The notes beneath the pieces are model-generated. The model did no database searches, was not told where the DNA came from, and saw only the letters and a program-made list of their open reading frames with translations. 25,486 nucleotides of DNA from Caryophanales bacterium UBA2253 (GTDB taxonomy: Bacteria; Bacillota_I; Bacilli_A; ML615J-28; CAG-698). The stretch is taken from the NCBI GenBank assembly GCA_002347755.1, contig DDXT01000068.1, positions 1 to 25,486 of the forward strand, written 5' to 3'. Below are positions 1 through 8,147 of this stretch, in pieces. A program made the position numbers and the translations under genes. How positions within the stretch are numbered: position 1 is the stretch's first letter; every line of letters starts with the position of its first letter.

Positions 1-28
1 AACCACTAATTCTTTAACAGCGCCTTTT

Positions 29-1501
29 TTAATTCGAATAATTTGGAGCAGTGGCCGTCAGTTCTACATTATGCGGATGAGACTCGACCAACCCGGCGTT
101 GGTAATTTTTATGAATTTTCCGTTGTTTTTTAGTTCTTCGATGTTTTTGGTGCCGCAGTACCCCATTCCGGAGCGCAAACCGCCGATCAATTGATAAATG
201 ACATCTTCGACTTTGCCTTTAAAAGGAACCCGGGCTTCAATGCCCTCCGGAACCAGTTTTTTGGCTTCGGTGGTTTTGCTTTGGAAATAGCGATCGCTGG
301 AACCGCGTTTCATGGCCGCCAGAGACCCCATGCCCTGGTAAGTTTTATAACGCCGGCCATTATAAATGATTTCTTCGCCCGGAGCTTCTTCGGTTCCCGC
401 GAGCAATCCTCCCAACATGACTACATCGGCCCCGGCCGCCAAAGCTTTGCAAATGTCGCCGCTGTACTTAATGCCGCCATCGGCGATGATGCAAATGTTT
501 TTTTCTTTACAAACCTGATAGACTTCATTGATGGCGGTGATTTGAGGTACTCCGACTCCTGCAATGACCCGGGTAGTGCAAATTGATCCCGGTCCAATCC
601 CAACTTTTATGCAGTCGCTTCCAGCTTCGATCAAATCCAAAGCCCCTTGTCTGGTCACCACGTTGCCGCCAACGATCGGCAGATTCGGGAAATGTTTCTT
701 AATGCCCCGGACCGTTTCCAAAACGCCAAGTGAATGTCCGTGGGCTGAATCAACGGCAATGATGTCCACTCCGGCTTCAACCAAGGCAGCTGTCCTGGTA
801 AGCGATTCATCGTTGACTCCAACCACGGCCCCGCACCGCAACCTTCCCCGTCCGTCTTTGGTGCTGAAAGGGTAGTTGAGGGCTTTATCGATGTCTTTGA
901 TGGTGATGAGACCTTTAAGTCTGAAAGCTTTGTCCACGATGGGCAATTTCTCGATCCGGTGCGAAAGCAAAATGTCTTTGGCTTGGTCAAGCGTGGTTCC
1001 GATCGGAGCGGTAATCAGATTTTTCTTGGTCATGATGTCTTCGACTTTTGTATCGAAGTCATCGCGATACTTGCAATCCCGGTTGGTGATGATGCCTACC
1101 AGAAGACCGCTTTCCTCGATAACCGGAAGTCCGGAAATGTGATAATAACCCATGAGGGAAATGGCATCTTTGAGCGTTTGCTCCTTCTTTAGAGTAATGG
1201 GTTCAGTGATCATGCCATTTTCACTAAGTTTTACCCGTTTCACTTGTTTGGCTTGATCTTCGATTGACATGTTTTTATGGATGAAACCAATCCCGCCTTG
1301 TCTGGCTAAAGCAATCGCCATTTCAGCTTCCGTCACGGTATCCATCGCTGCACTGACGATCGGGATGTTTAGGGAAATCAAATTCGTCAGTTTGGTGGCC
1401 AAAACAACTTCGGTGGGCAAAACCTCCGATTTTTGAGGGATCATCAGGACGTCGTCGAAAGTTAGTCCCTCCATGATTAATTTTCCGTGTAAATCATTCA
1501 T
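29..1501 (-). CDS. guaB: IMP dehydrogenase
   Basis: Oxidises IMP to XMP with NAD+, the committed step of GMP synthesis, in the cytosol. The 490-residue length is normal for bacterial IMPDH. The TIM barrel is interrupted by a CBS pair (about residues 97-210) beginning near MITEPITL. The catalytic loop GIGPGSICTTRVIAG places the nucleophile at Cys308, and the flap and C-terminal elements (SSDRYFQ, GLRSGMGYCG) are present. I chose the ATG at 1501-1499 because AAGGAG sits just upstream and the protein then begins MNDLHGKL, as family members do. The frame stays open about 31 codons further upstream, but that stretch overlaps the end of guaA. It lies 13 bp downstream of guaA and is probably cotranscribed from the guanine-riboswitch promoter. 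Confidence 0.96.
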   Translation of the reverse strand: MNDLHGKLIMEGLTFDDVLMIPQKSEVLPTEVVLATKLTNLISLNIPIVSAAMDTVTEAEMAIALARQGGIGFIHKNMSIEDQAKQVKRVKLSENGMITEPITLKKEQTLKDAISLMGYYHISGLPVIEESGLLVGIITNRDCKYRDDFDTKVEDIMTKKNLITAPIGTTLDQAKDILLSHRIEKLPIVDKAFRLKGLITIKDIDKALNYPFSTKDGRGRLRCGAVVGVNDESLTRTAALVEAGVDIIAVDSAHGHSLGVLETVRGIKKHFPNLPIVGGNVVTRQGALDLIEAGSDCIKVGIGPGSICTTRVIAGVGVPQITAINEVYQVCKEKNICIIADGGIKYSGDICKALAAGADVVMLGGLLAGTEEAPGEEIIYNGRRYKTYQGMGSLAAMKRGSSDRYFQSKTTEAKKLVPEGIEARVPFKGKVEDVIYQLIGGLRSGMGYCGTKNIEELKNNGKFIKITNAGLVESHPHNVELTATAPNYSN

Positions 1502-1514
1502 ATTTATCTCCTTT

Positions 1515-3050
1515 TCATTCCCATTCGATCGTCGCCGGCGGTTTTGAAGTGATGTCATAAACGATTCGATTGACACCTTTGATCTCATTGACAATCCTTC
1601 GCGAAATCAAATCCAGAACTTCCCACGGGATCTTCGCCCAATCGGCCGTCATTCCATCAATGGAAGTAATGGCCCGAATGGCGATGGTGGAATCGTAAGT
1701 CCGTTCATCCCCCATGACCCCAACCGACTTGACATTGGTCAAAACGGTGAAATATTGCCAGATCTTTTCGTCAAGTTTGGCTTTGGCGATCTCTTCGCGG
1801 AGGATGGCATCGGATTCCCTAACCATTTGCAGTTTTTCTTCGGTCACGTCTCCAAGGATCCTGATGGCCAACCCTGGGCCCGGGAAAGGCTGCCGCTTGA
1901 CGATGTCGTCGGAAAGACCAAGTTCTTTGCCCAACACCCGTACCTCATCTTTGAATAGTTGTTTGAGAGGTTCAAGGAGTTTCAGATTCATGTCTTTCGG
2001 CAGTCCGCCAACATTGTGATGAGACTTTATTCTGGAAGCGGTTGAAGTACCGGATTCGATGATGTCGGTGTAAAGCGTTCCCTGAGCCAGATAATCAAAA
2101 ATGCCCATTTTTATGGCTTCTTCTTCAAAAACCCGAATGAACTCATTGCCAATGATTTTTCGTTTCTGTTCCGGATCGGTCACGCCGGCCAATTTATCAA
2201 GGAAACGGTCCTTGGCGTTTACCAATCTGACCTGGATATTGAATTTATTTTGGAAAGTATCCATGACTTGATTGGCTTCATGTTTGCGAAGAAGACCATG
2301 GTCAACGAAAACGCAGCTGAGCTGATCGCCAATGGCTTTGTGAATCAACAAAGCCGCGACCGCCGAATCAACCCCGCCGCTGATTCCGCAGAGCACTCTT
2401 TTATCCCCGACTTCCATTTTGATGGCTTCGGTTTGCGCGCTGATGTAGTTCTCCATGCTCCAACTGGGAATGATCTCGCAGACAACGCGGAGAAAATTGT
2501 TCAGGATGTCCATTCCGTGTTCGGTATGCTGAACCTCGGGATGGAATTGCACCCCGTAAATTTTCCGGTTTTGATCGCCGATGGCCGCGAAAGGACAAGT
2601 CTGGCTGGAGGCCATTACTTTAAAGCCCTCCGGCAGTTTCACGATTTGATCGCCATGGGACATGTAAACGGATAATACCGATGGAATTGCTTGGAATAAT
2701 GACTGATGATCGGATACGCGGATGACGGTTTTTCCGTATTCTCGGGATTCAGTTTTTTTTATTTCTCCATTTTGGGAAAAACAAATCAGTTGCATCCCGT
2801 AACAAATTCCCAAAATTGGGATTCCGCTTTGAATAATTCGGGGGTCGATGGTGAAAGCGTTCTCCTGATATACGCTATGCGGACCGCCGCTTAGGATGAT
2901 TCCCCGGACGTTTTCCAGGGCTTGGATTTGCTTCAAAGAAACTGAATGGGGATAAAGAACACTGTAGACCCCAAGTTCCCGGATCCTTCTCACGATCAAT
3001 TGGTTATACTGGCTTCCGTAATCCAATACCAAAATGGTGTCTTGTTGCAT
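1515..3050 (-). CDS. guaA: GMP synthase (glutamine-hydrolysing)
   Basis: Converts XMP to GMP using ATP and glutamine. The 511-residue protein has an N-terminal class I glutamine amidotransferase domain with nucleophile Cys83 in GICYGMQLI and the His170/Glu172 pair in QFHPEV. Next comes the ATP pyrophosphatase domain with the P-loop SGGVDS at 224-229, and last the C-terminal dimerisation domain ending in DITSKPPATIEWE, the family signature. The start at 3050-3048 follows AGGAG, and the protein then begins MQQDTILVLDYGSQ. An upstream in-frame start at 3086 lies in the leader and lacks family similarity. It is the first gene of guaA-guaB and lies directly behind a guanine riboswitch and terminator, so it should be shut off when guanine is plentiful. 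Confidence 0.97.
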   Translation of the reverse strand: MQQDTILVLDYGSQYNQLIVRRIRELGVYSVLYPHSVSLKQIQALENVRGIILSGGPHSVYQENAFTIDPRIIQSGIPILGICYGMQLICFSQNGEIKKTESREYGKTVIRVSDHQSLFQAIPSVLSVYMSHGDQIVKLPEGFKVMASSQTCPFAAIGDQNRKIYGVQFHPEVQHTEHGMDILNNFLRVVCEIIPSWSMENYISAQTEAIKMEVGDKRVLCGISGGVDSAVAALLIHKAIGDQLSCVFVDHGLLRKHEANQVMDTFQNKFNIQVRLVNAKDRFLDKLAGVTDPEQKRKIIGNEFIRVFEEEAIKMGIFDYLAQGTLYTDIIESGTSTASRIKSHHNVGGLPKDMNLKLLEPLKQLFKDEVRVLGKELGLSDDIVKRQPFPGPGLAIRILGDVTEEKLQMVRESDAILREEIAKAKLDEKIWQYFTVLTNVKSVGVMGDERTYDSTIAIRAITSIDGMTADWAKIPWEVLDLISRRIVNEIKGVNRIVYDITSKPPATIEWE

Positions 3051-3109
3051 GTTTTCTCCTTGATCCTCGAAAACTAAAAAGAGCAAAGAGATCTCTCTTT
3101 ACTCCATAT

Positions 3110-3146
3110 GTGCAAAAATCACAACTGATGATTCTCATTTGTGATT
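3110..3146 (-). terminator. Intrinsic terminator of the guanine riboswitch
   Basis: Read on the minus strand, AATCACAA (3146-3139) pairs with TTGTGATT (3124-3117) around a 14-base loop and is followed by a short T run (3118-3114). It lies between the guanine aptamer and guaA, so it is the expression platform. The T run is short, so efficiency cannot be judged by eye. Confidence 0.8.
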
Positions 3147-3151
3147 CTAGC

Positions 3152-3226
3152 TGATATTTCGTAGTCCTGAAATTTACGGCTTCAGGGTAGAGACTCTCGG
3201 TCCATATCATCGAGGTTATACGTTAA
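3152..3226 (-). ncRNA. Guanine-type purine riboswitch aptamer
   Basis: On the minus strand the three-way junction is clear. P2 is CTCG/CGAG closing a GATATGG loop. J2/3 carries TCTCTACC. P3 is CCTGAA/TTCAGG closing a CCGTAAA loop, and J3/1 reads GACTACG. The loop pair GATATGG and CCGTAAA is the family's kissing interaction. The base that sets specificity in J3/1 is C (GACTAC), which in this family means guanine; adenine members have T. P1 looks short: CGTA/TACG, then A-A mismatches. Its place before a terminator and guaA-guaB fits repression by guanine. Confidence 0.92.
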
Positions 3227-3234
3227 TTTACATC

Positions 3235-3263
3235 ATTATAACTTACTTTCATTAAAAAATCAA
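3235..3263 (-). promoter_or_regulatory. Promoter of the riboswitch-guaA-guaB transcript
   Basis: On the minus strand TTGATT (3263-3258) and TATAAT (3240-3235) are separated by exactly 17 bp and lie just upstream of the guanine aptamer. Confidence 0.85.
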
Positions 3264-3320
3264 GAAAATGACCTATGGAAATGGTTTCAAAAGCGTAAAT
3301 GACTAACCTAAACAACTTCC

Positions 3321-3349
3321 TTGATTTTGTTTCCGGCTTGTGATAAGAT
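3321..3349 (+). promoter_or_regulatory. Promoter of the M28 peptidase gene
   Basis: TTGATT (3321-3326), a 17-bp spacer and TAAGAT (3344-3349) lie 37 bp before the start codon. The site is divergent from the guaA promoter about 60 bp away. Confidence 0.75.
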
Positions 3350-3385
3350 TAGTGGCATGGGTATTAAAAAGAATAGGAGACAAAT

Positions 3386-5023
3386 ATGAAAAAGAATTTA
3401 ATAATTGTTTTATCAGTGGCATTGTTATCTTTCGTCTTGAGTTTATTCATTTTGCGAACACCGACTCCGGTGATGAGCGGGGTTGAAGAAAAATTCAGTG
3501 CCGTCAATGCTGCCTCTTACATTGAAGTGATTTCTCGGGAGCCGCATTCGGTTTTTGCTTTGGAAGCCCGCGAGGAAGTTCGCCTTTATCTTAAATCCAA
3601 ACTAGAGGAATTCGTGGGAGCGGCCAATGTTGAAGAATACAACTATTCCGCCGCTGAAACCGGAGAAGAGATCGACTATGATGTCAAAAACCTTTGGGCA
3701 ACCATTTCCGGGACTTCATCGACCGGCATCCTTTTGGTCGCTCACTATGATTGCAGAGGACCGGTTGGATCATCGGGTACTTTGGGAAGATCATACGGAG
3801 CCGCGGATGACGGCTACGGCTTGTCCGTTCTTTTGGAAATAGCCCGTCTTTACGGAAACACTAATCCTCAAAATTCCATTTACCTGCTGATGACCGACGC
3901 GGAAGAAAATGGTTTGATCGGCGCAAAAATGGCGGTTACGGAAACGGAGTTGATGGACAAGATTGGCTTTGTCATCAACATAGAAGCCCGGGGAGTCAAA
4001 GGGCCGGTCTATATGTTTGAAACCAGCAGCAACAACGCGAAAGTGATGGATTTTTACAAATTCTCAAAAAATCCAACCTCATATAGCATTGCGACGGCGG
4101 TTTATTCGATCATGCCCAATGCGACCGATTTTCAGGAGTTTCTGGGAATCGGAAAAGCGGGGATCAATTTTTCCACGTTGGACAGTGTTGCCACTTACCA
4201 TACTCCCGAAGATGCTTATGTCAACATCGATTTGAGCACCATCCAAAGCTACGGATCGCAAATCGTTCCTCTGGTTGAAGAATTTTCCTCAAACAGCCAA
4301 TACTCCGATGTGGATTATTTCCAAGCCGAAAGCAGTCAGGTATTCTTTATGATCCTGCCCGGGGTCATAATCCATTTTTCGGAAACCGCCGGATTGATCA
4401 TGAGCTTTGTGGTGTTGGCCTTATTGCTCGGCATCGCCGTCTATCTGATCATCAAGAAACGCCTTCGACCGTTAAGCATTTTGAAATTTGTTGGAATCAT
4501 AATCGGAGCCATTCTCGTTTATGCCATTCTGGGACTACTTTTGAGCCTTCTTTTGGCCTTTGTTGGGGGAACGATTTGGTCGCCGACTTATATGCTTATG
4601 GACCATACCGGCTTACCGACTGCTCTGTTCCTTTTGCTAGGAGCGGCCTCGATGTACTTCATATATCATAAATTGGTTAAAAAAGAGGAATCAAGAACCG
4701 CCTTCATTGTTTCGGGGATCCTTGTCAATGTGGTTTTGGCCATCCTGACGGGATTGGTCTTAAGCGGAGCCTCGTTTCTGTTTTTCATCCCGGCTTTGTT
4801 CGGAGTGCTGTCGATCTATACGAATGTTTTTATAAAGAACAAGATCGTTCGCCATGTGGCCCTCAGCCACAATTTGGTTTGGAACATTCTGATCATTGTT
4901 CCGCTTATTTATTCCTTATTCCTGGCTTTGACCGCTGGCGGGCTGTTGGCCTTCATGATCATTTTGGCCATAGATTTAAGCGTGGTCATGCCTTTGACCT
5001 TTGAACAAATTAATCTCCAATAA
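3386..5023 (+). CDS. Membrane-anchored M28-family zinc metallopeptidase with polytopic C-terminal half
   Basis: Probable aminopeptidase-like M28 enzyme whose catalytic domain faces outside the cytoplasm. Residues 4-23 form an N-terminal signal anchor. The catalytic domain (about 40-310) shows the di-zinc pattern: His120 in AHYD, Asp141 in AADDG, the Glu173/Glu174 pair in DAEENG, Glu200 in NIEARG and His272 in YHTPED. From about residue 340 to the end there are roughly seven hydrophobic segments, so about 40% of the protein is membrane. That resembles membrane M28 proteins rather than secreted ones. The ATG follows AGGAGA at 3375-3380. It is a single gene with its own promoter; the next gene has a separate one. 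The substrate is unknown. Confidence 0.85.
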   Translation: MKKNLIIVLSVALLSFVLSLFILRTPTPVMSGVEEKFSAVNAASYIEVISREPHSVFALEAREEVRLYLKSKLEEFVGAANVEEYNYSAAETGEEIDYDVKNLWATISGTSSTGILLVAHYDCRGPVGSSGTLGRSYGAADDGYGLSVLLEIARLYGNTNPQNSIYLLMTDAEENGLIGAKMAVTETELMDKIGFVINIEARGVKGPVYMFETSSNNAKVMDFYKFSKNPTSYSIATAVYSIMPNATDFQEFLGIGKAGINFSTLDSVATYHTPEDAYVNIDLSTIQSYGSQIVPLVEEFSSNSQYSDVDYFQAESSQVFFMILPGVIIHFSETAGLIMSFVVLALLLGIAVYLIIKKRLRPLSILKFVGIIIGAILVYAILGLLLSLLLAFVGGTIWSPTYMLMDHTGLPTALFLLLGAASMYFIYHKLVKKEESRTAFIVSGILVNVVLAILTGLVLSGASFLFFIPALFGVLSIYTNVFIKNKIVRHVALSHNLVWNILIIVPLIYSLFLALTAGGLLAFMIILAIDLSVVMPLTFEQINLQ

Positions 5024-5035
5024 TTAAATGTTTTG

Positions 5036-5044
5036 TGATATAAT
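5036..5044 (+). promoter_or_regulatory. Extended -10 promoter of the aquaporin gene
   Basis: TGATATAAT matches the extended -10 form TGnTATAAT. No good -35 is seen at the expected distance. It lies 45 bp before the aquaporin start. Confidence 0.65.
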
Positions 5045-5088
5045 TAGCGCGTTGATAAAGAATATCAATGAAATCTAGGAGGATAAAA

Positions 5089-5778
5089 ATGAAGTGCTGT
5101 TCCTTAAATTTCAAAGCTTACTTCGCCGAAATGATCGGGACATTTGTTTTGGTCTTGTTCGGTTGCGGAGCGGCGGTCATCACCAATGATTATTTGGCGA
5201 TAGCCGTGGCTTTCGGTCTGACCATTGTGGCAATGGCTTATTCCATCGGAAACATTTCCGGCTGCCATGTTAACCCGGCCGTTTCGCTGGCCATGCTGAT
5301 CAGCAAAAAGATGTCCGGAAAAGATTTCTTATTTTATGTCCTTTTCCAGGTCATTGGCGCCATTTTGGGAAGTTTGGTGCTTTGGCTGATTTTGAAAGAC
5401 AATATCAATTTGGGCGGAAACGCCGTCAATACCGCCGTCATCGGCTATGACGGAACGCCGGCTTTGTTCATCGGCTTGCTGGTTGAAGTGATTTTGACTT
5501 TTGTTTTTGTCATGGCCATTTTGGGAGTGACCAGCAAAACCGAAAATACCGCCGTTGTTGGGTTGGTGATCGGGCTTACTTTAACTTTGGTTCACATTTT
5601 GGGAATCAACCTGACCGGAACATCCGTTAACCCGGCTCGGTCTTTGGCTCCCGCGATCCTTCAAGGCGGAGTGGCCCTGGAGCAGATTTGGATCTTTATC
5701 ATTGGTCCTTTCCTCGGCTCAGCTTTGGCGGCCGAAACCTTTTCGCTCCTTTCCAAAAATTGCATGAAACCATCATAA
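5089..5778 (+). CDS. Aquaporin (MIP family), probably AqpZ-like water channel
   Basis: A 229-residue MIP-family channel with six membrane spans and the two half-helix NPA motifs: HVNPAVS (NPA at 62-64) and SVNPARS (NPA at 181-183). Arg184 is the selectivity-filter arginine. His169, in TLVHILG before the second NPA, falls where AqpZ-type water channels have His and glycerol facilitators have Gly, so I favour water over glycerol. No glycerol gene lies next to it. I chose the ATG at 5089 because AGGAGG sits at 5077-5082. The in-frame ATG at 5068 would put that site inside the coding region. The gene is monocistronic, with an extended -10 promoter before and a terminator after. Confidence 0.9.
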   Translation: MKCCSLNFKAYFAEMIGTFVLVLFGCGAAVITNDYLAIAVAFGLTIVAMAYSIGNISGCHVNPAVSLAMLISKKMSGKDFLFYVLFQVIGAILGSLVLWLILKDNINLGGNAVNTAVIGYDGTPALFIGLLVEVILTFVFVMAILGVTSKTENTAVVGLVIGLTLTLVHILGINLTGTSVNPARSLAPAILQGGVALEQIWIFIIGPFLGSALAAETFSLLSKNCMKPS

Positions 5779-5785
5779 AAATCAA

Positions 5786-5826
5786 AAATTCGGGTTGGAT
5801 CCATTCGGCCCGAATTTATTTTTTTG
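5786..5826 (+). terminator. Intrinsic terminator after the aquaporin gene
   Basis: AAATTCGGG (5786-5794) pairs with CCCGAATTT (5809-5817) and is followed by A and a run of T. Confidence 0.9.
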
Positions 5827-5839
5827 CTTCCGAAAAGGA

Positions 5840-5868
5840 TTGAGAAATGAAACGGAAGCGAGTATAAT
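5840..5868 (+). promoter_or_regulatory. Promoter of butyrate kinase-leucine dehydrogenase
   Basis: TTGAGA (5840-5845) and TATAAT (5863-5868) have 17-bp spacing. The expected start of transcription is near 5875, just past the ATG at 5873, which rules that ATG out as the start codon. Confidence 0.82.
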
Positions 5869-5911
5869 AATCATGAAAGCGATTTCTAACGACCAAAAAG
5901 GGGTGATTAAT

Positions 5912-6979
5912 TTGGGAAACTTGATTCTTGTCATCAATCCCGGTTCAACATCCACGAAGATTGCTATTTTCGATGGCGAAAAATTGCGGTTTGAGCGGAA
6001 AATCAGCCACCCGACGGAGGAGATCCAAAGATTTCCAAACGTGGCCTCCCAATTTAACTTTCGAAAAGAAGTCATTCTGAAGACCTTGGAAGAGTTTCAT
6101 TTTGACATTTCCACTTTGCAAGCGGTTTGTGGCCGAGGGGGAATGCTCAGACCGATGCAGAGCGGGACCTATCTGATCAATGAGACCATGATTTCCGATC
6201 TTCGTTTGGCCAAACGCGGGGAACATGCCTCCAATTTAGGGGCTCTCCTAGCCTTTGAAATTGGAAATAGCCTAAAAATTCCCTCCTTCATCGTTGATCC
6301 GGTCGCCGTTGATGAAATGGAAGAGATTGCCCGGATCTCCGGAATGCCGCTCATTCATCGAAATTGCATTTTTCACGCTTTGAATCACAAAGCCATCGGT
6401 CGCCAAGTTGCCAATGATAAAGGGCGGCGCTATGAAGACATGAACATGATCGTCGTCCATTTGGGGGGCGGAATCAGCGTGGCGGCTCATCAGCACGGTC
6501 GAGTCATTGATGTCAACGATGCTTTGGACGGGGACGGCCCAATGTCTCCGGAAAGAAGCGGAGGAGTTCCGATCGGGCAACTTTACGCGATGTGCTTCTC
6601 AGGAAAATACACGCTTGAAGACATCAAAAGGATGAATTACGGCAACGGCGGCTTAGCTGGTTATTTGGGAACCAACGATGCCCGGGAAGTCGTCAAGAGA
6701 ATTGAACAAGGAGATGAGTACGCGAAACTGATTTTTGACGCCATGATTTATCAGATCGCGAAAGAAATCGGAGCATGCGCCACCGTCCTCAAGGGCCAGG
6801 TGGATTGCATCGTTTTGACCGGCGGACTGGCATACGGGAAGTATCTGGTCAGCCACTTAATCGAAAGGGTTAGTTTCATCAGTGAGGTACTCGTTTATCC
6901 GGGGGAAAATGAAATGCTGTCACTGGCTCAGGGAGCACTTCGGGTGCTGGTTGGGCAAGAAAGTCCAAAAGTGTACTAA
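5912..6979 (+). CDS. buk: Butyrate kinase
   Basis: Acetokinase-family enzyme that makes ATP and butyrate from butyryl phosphate, or acts on branched-chain acyl phosphates. The N-terminal phosphate-binding motif NPGSTSTK is at residues 9-16. HLGGGIS, GPMSPERSGGVP and VLTGGLAYG are the expected ATPase-core motifs. I place the start at TTG 5912, preceded by AAGGGGTG at 5898-5905. This gives 355 residues, the normal Buk length, and a protein beginning GNLILVINPGSTSTK. The in-frame ATG at 5873 lies before the predicted transcription start. It is followed 18 bp later by leucine dehydrogenase. No phosphotransbutyrylase gene (ptb), the usual partner, is seen in the window. Confidence 0.93.
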   Translation: MGNLILVINPGSTSTKIAIFDGEKLRFERKISHPTEEIQRFPNVASQFNFRKEVILKTLEEFHFDISTLQAVCGRGGMLRPMQSGTYLINETMISDLRLAKRGEHASNLGALLAFEIGNSLKIPSFIVDPVAVDEMEEIARISGMPLIHRNCIFHALNHKAIGRQVANDKGRRYEDMNMIVVHLGGGISVAAHQHGRVIDVNDALDGDGPMSPERSGGVPIGQLYAMCFSGKYTLEDIKRMNYGNGGLAGYLGTNDAREVVKRIEQGDEYAKLIFDAMIYQIAKEIGACATVLKGQVDCIVLTGGLAYGKYLVSHLIERVSFISEVLVYPGENEMLSLAQGALRVLVGQESPKVY

Positions 6980-6997
6980 AGAAATTGGAGGAATGTT

Positions 6998-8077
6998 ATG
7001 AAAGTCTTTGACTACATGGAAAAGTATGGACACGAACAGATTATCTATTTTTATGACAAAGCCACGGGGTTAAAAGGAATTACCGCCATTCACGACACCG
7101 TTTTGGGACCGGCCATCGGGGGGACTAGATTATTCAATTACGCTAATGAGGACGACGCTTTATTCGATGTCGTCAGATTATCCAGAGGAATGACTTACAA
7201 ATGTTCGGCAGCGGGCTGCAATTGCGGCGGGGGAAAATCCGTTTTATTGGGAGATCCGGGGACCGTCAAAAACGAAGCTTATCTGCGAGCTTACGGACGT
7301 TTTGTTCAGTCTTTGGGCGGACGTTTCTTTACCGGAGAAGACATGAACATCAGCGAATTCGATGTTGACAATATCATGAAAGAAACTAATTATGTCAACG
7401 GGAGGGCGGATATGTCCGGAAATCCATCTCCGGTTACTTCTTACGGAGTATATTGGGGCATCAAAGCCGCGGCCAAAGAAAAATGGGGAGATGACAGTCT
7501 AAAAGGGAAAGTCATCGCTGTTCAGGGCTTGGGAGCGGTTGGTTATACTCTTTGCGAATACCTTCATAAAGAAGGAGCAAAACTGATTGTTACCGACATC
7601 AAACCGGAAAAAGTCGACCGGGCCGTCAAAGAACTTGGGGCTACCCCGGTTAAATGCGAAGAAATTTATTCTGTTAAATGCGACATCTTTTCACCAAATT
7701 CCGTCGGTGCCATCCTTAATGACGATACCATTCCTCAACTCAAATGCGAAGTGGTGGCGGGCGCGGCCAACAATGTTTTGTTGGATGAAAAGAAACATGG
7801 CGACATGTTAATGGATCGAGATATATTGTATGCTCCGGATTACGTCATCAACGCCGGCGGCGTCGTCAATGTTTATCAGGAATTCAATCCGCCCTATAAC
7901 CGCGAAAGAACATTGGGAATTATCAAACAAATTTATGATCGTTTGCTGGTCATTTTCGCTTATTCGAAAAAGAACCACCTCAACACCCAACTGGTCGCCA
8001 ATAAATTCGCAGAAGACCGCATCAATCTGATCGGAAAAATGCGCGCCAACTTCATCCCGGGCGAAAAACATCACTAA
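6998..8077 (+). CDS. Leucine dehydrogenase (Glu/Leu/Phe/Val dehydrogenase family)
   Basis: NAD-dependent oxidative deaminase of branched-chain amino acids, 359 residues. GMTYKCSAAGCNCGGGKSV carries the substrate-binding Lys68 and catalytic Lys80, at the same numbers as in Bacillus leucine dehydrogenase. GNPSPVTSYGVYWG is the family hinge, VQGLGAVG is the dinucleotide-binding glycine loop, and APDYVINAGGV closes the active site. AGGAGG precedes the ATG. The pairing with butyrate kinase recalls the Bacillus bkd/ptb-bcd-buk cluster for branched-chain keto acids. It could therefore feed branched-chain acyl-CoA catabolism rather than lysine. Exact specificity (Leu versus Val) cannot be read from sequence alone. 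Confidence 0.88.
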   Translation: MKVFDYMEKYGHEQIIYFYDKATGLKGITAIHDTVLGPAIGGTRLFNYANEDDALFDVVRLSRGMTYKCSAAGCNCGGGKSVLLGDPGTVKNEAYLRAYGRFVQSLGGRFFTGEDMNISEFDVDNIMKETNYVNGRADMSGNPSPVTSYGVYWGIKAAAKEKWGDDSLKGKVIAVQGLGAVGYTLCEYLHKEGAKLIVTDIKPEKVDRAVKELGATPVKCEEIYSVKCDIFSPNSVGAILNDDTIPQLKCEVVAGAANNVLLDEKKHGDMLMDRDILYAPDYVINAGGVVNVYQEFNPPYNRERTLGIIKQIYDRLLVIFAYSKKNHLNTQLVANKFAEDRINLIGKMRANFIPGEKHH

Positions 8078-8083
8078 GATTGG

Positions 8084-8112
8084 AAACACTCCATTTTATG
8101 GAGTGTTTTTCT
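8084..8112 (+). terminator. Intrinsic terminator after leucine dehydrogenase
   Basis: AAACACTCCAT (8084-8094) pairs with ATGGAGTGTTT (8098-8108) around a 3-base loop, followed by T residues. Confidence 0.92.
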
Positions 8113-8147
8113 TTCGGCTTCAGGGTATAATTTCTGAAGAGGCAAAT

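Noticed and set aside
5873..5875. ATG 5873 as start of butyrate kinase
   Set aside because: It lies only 4 bp after the -10 box, before the expected transcription start, and would add 13 residues absent from the family.
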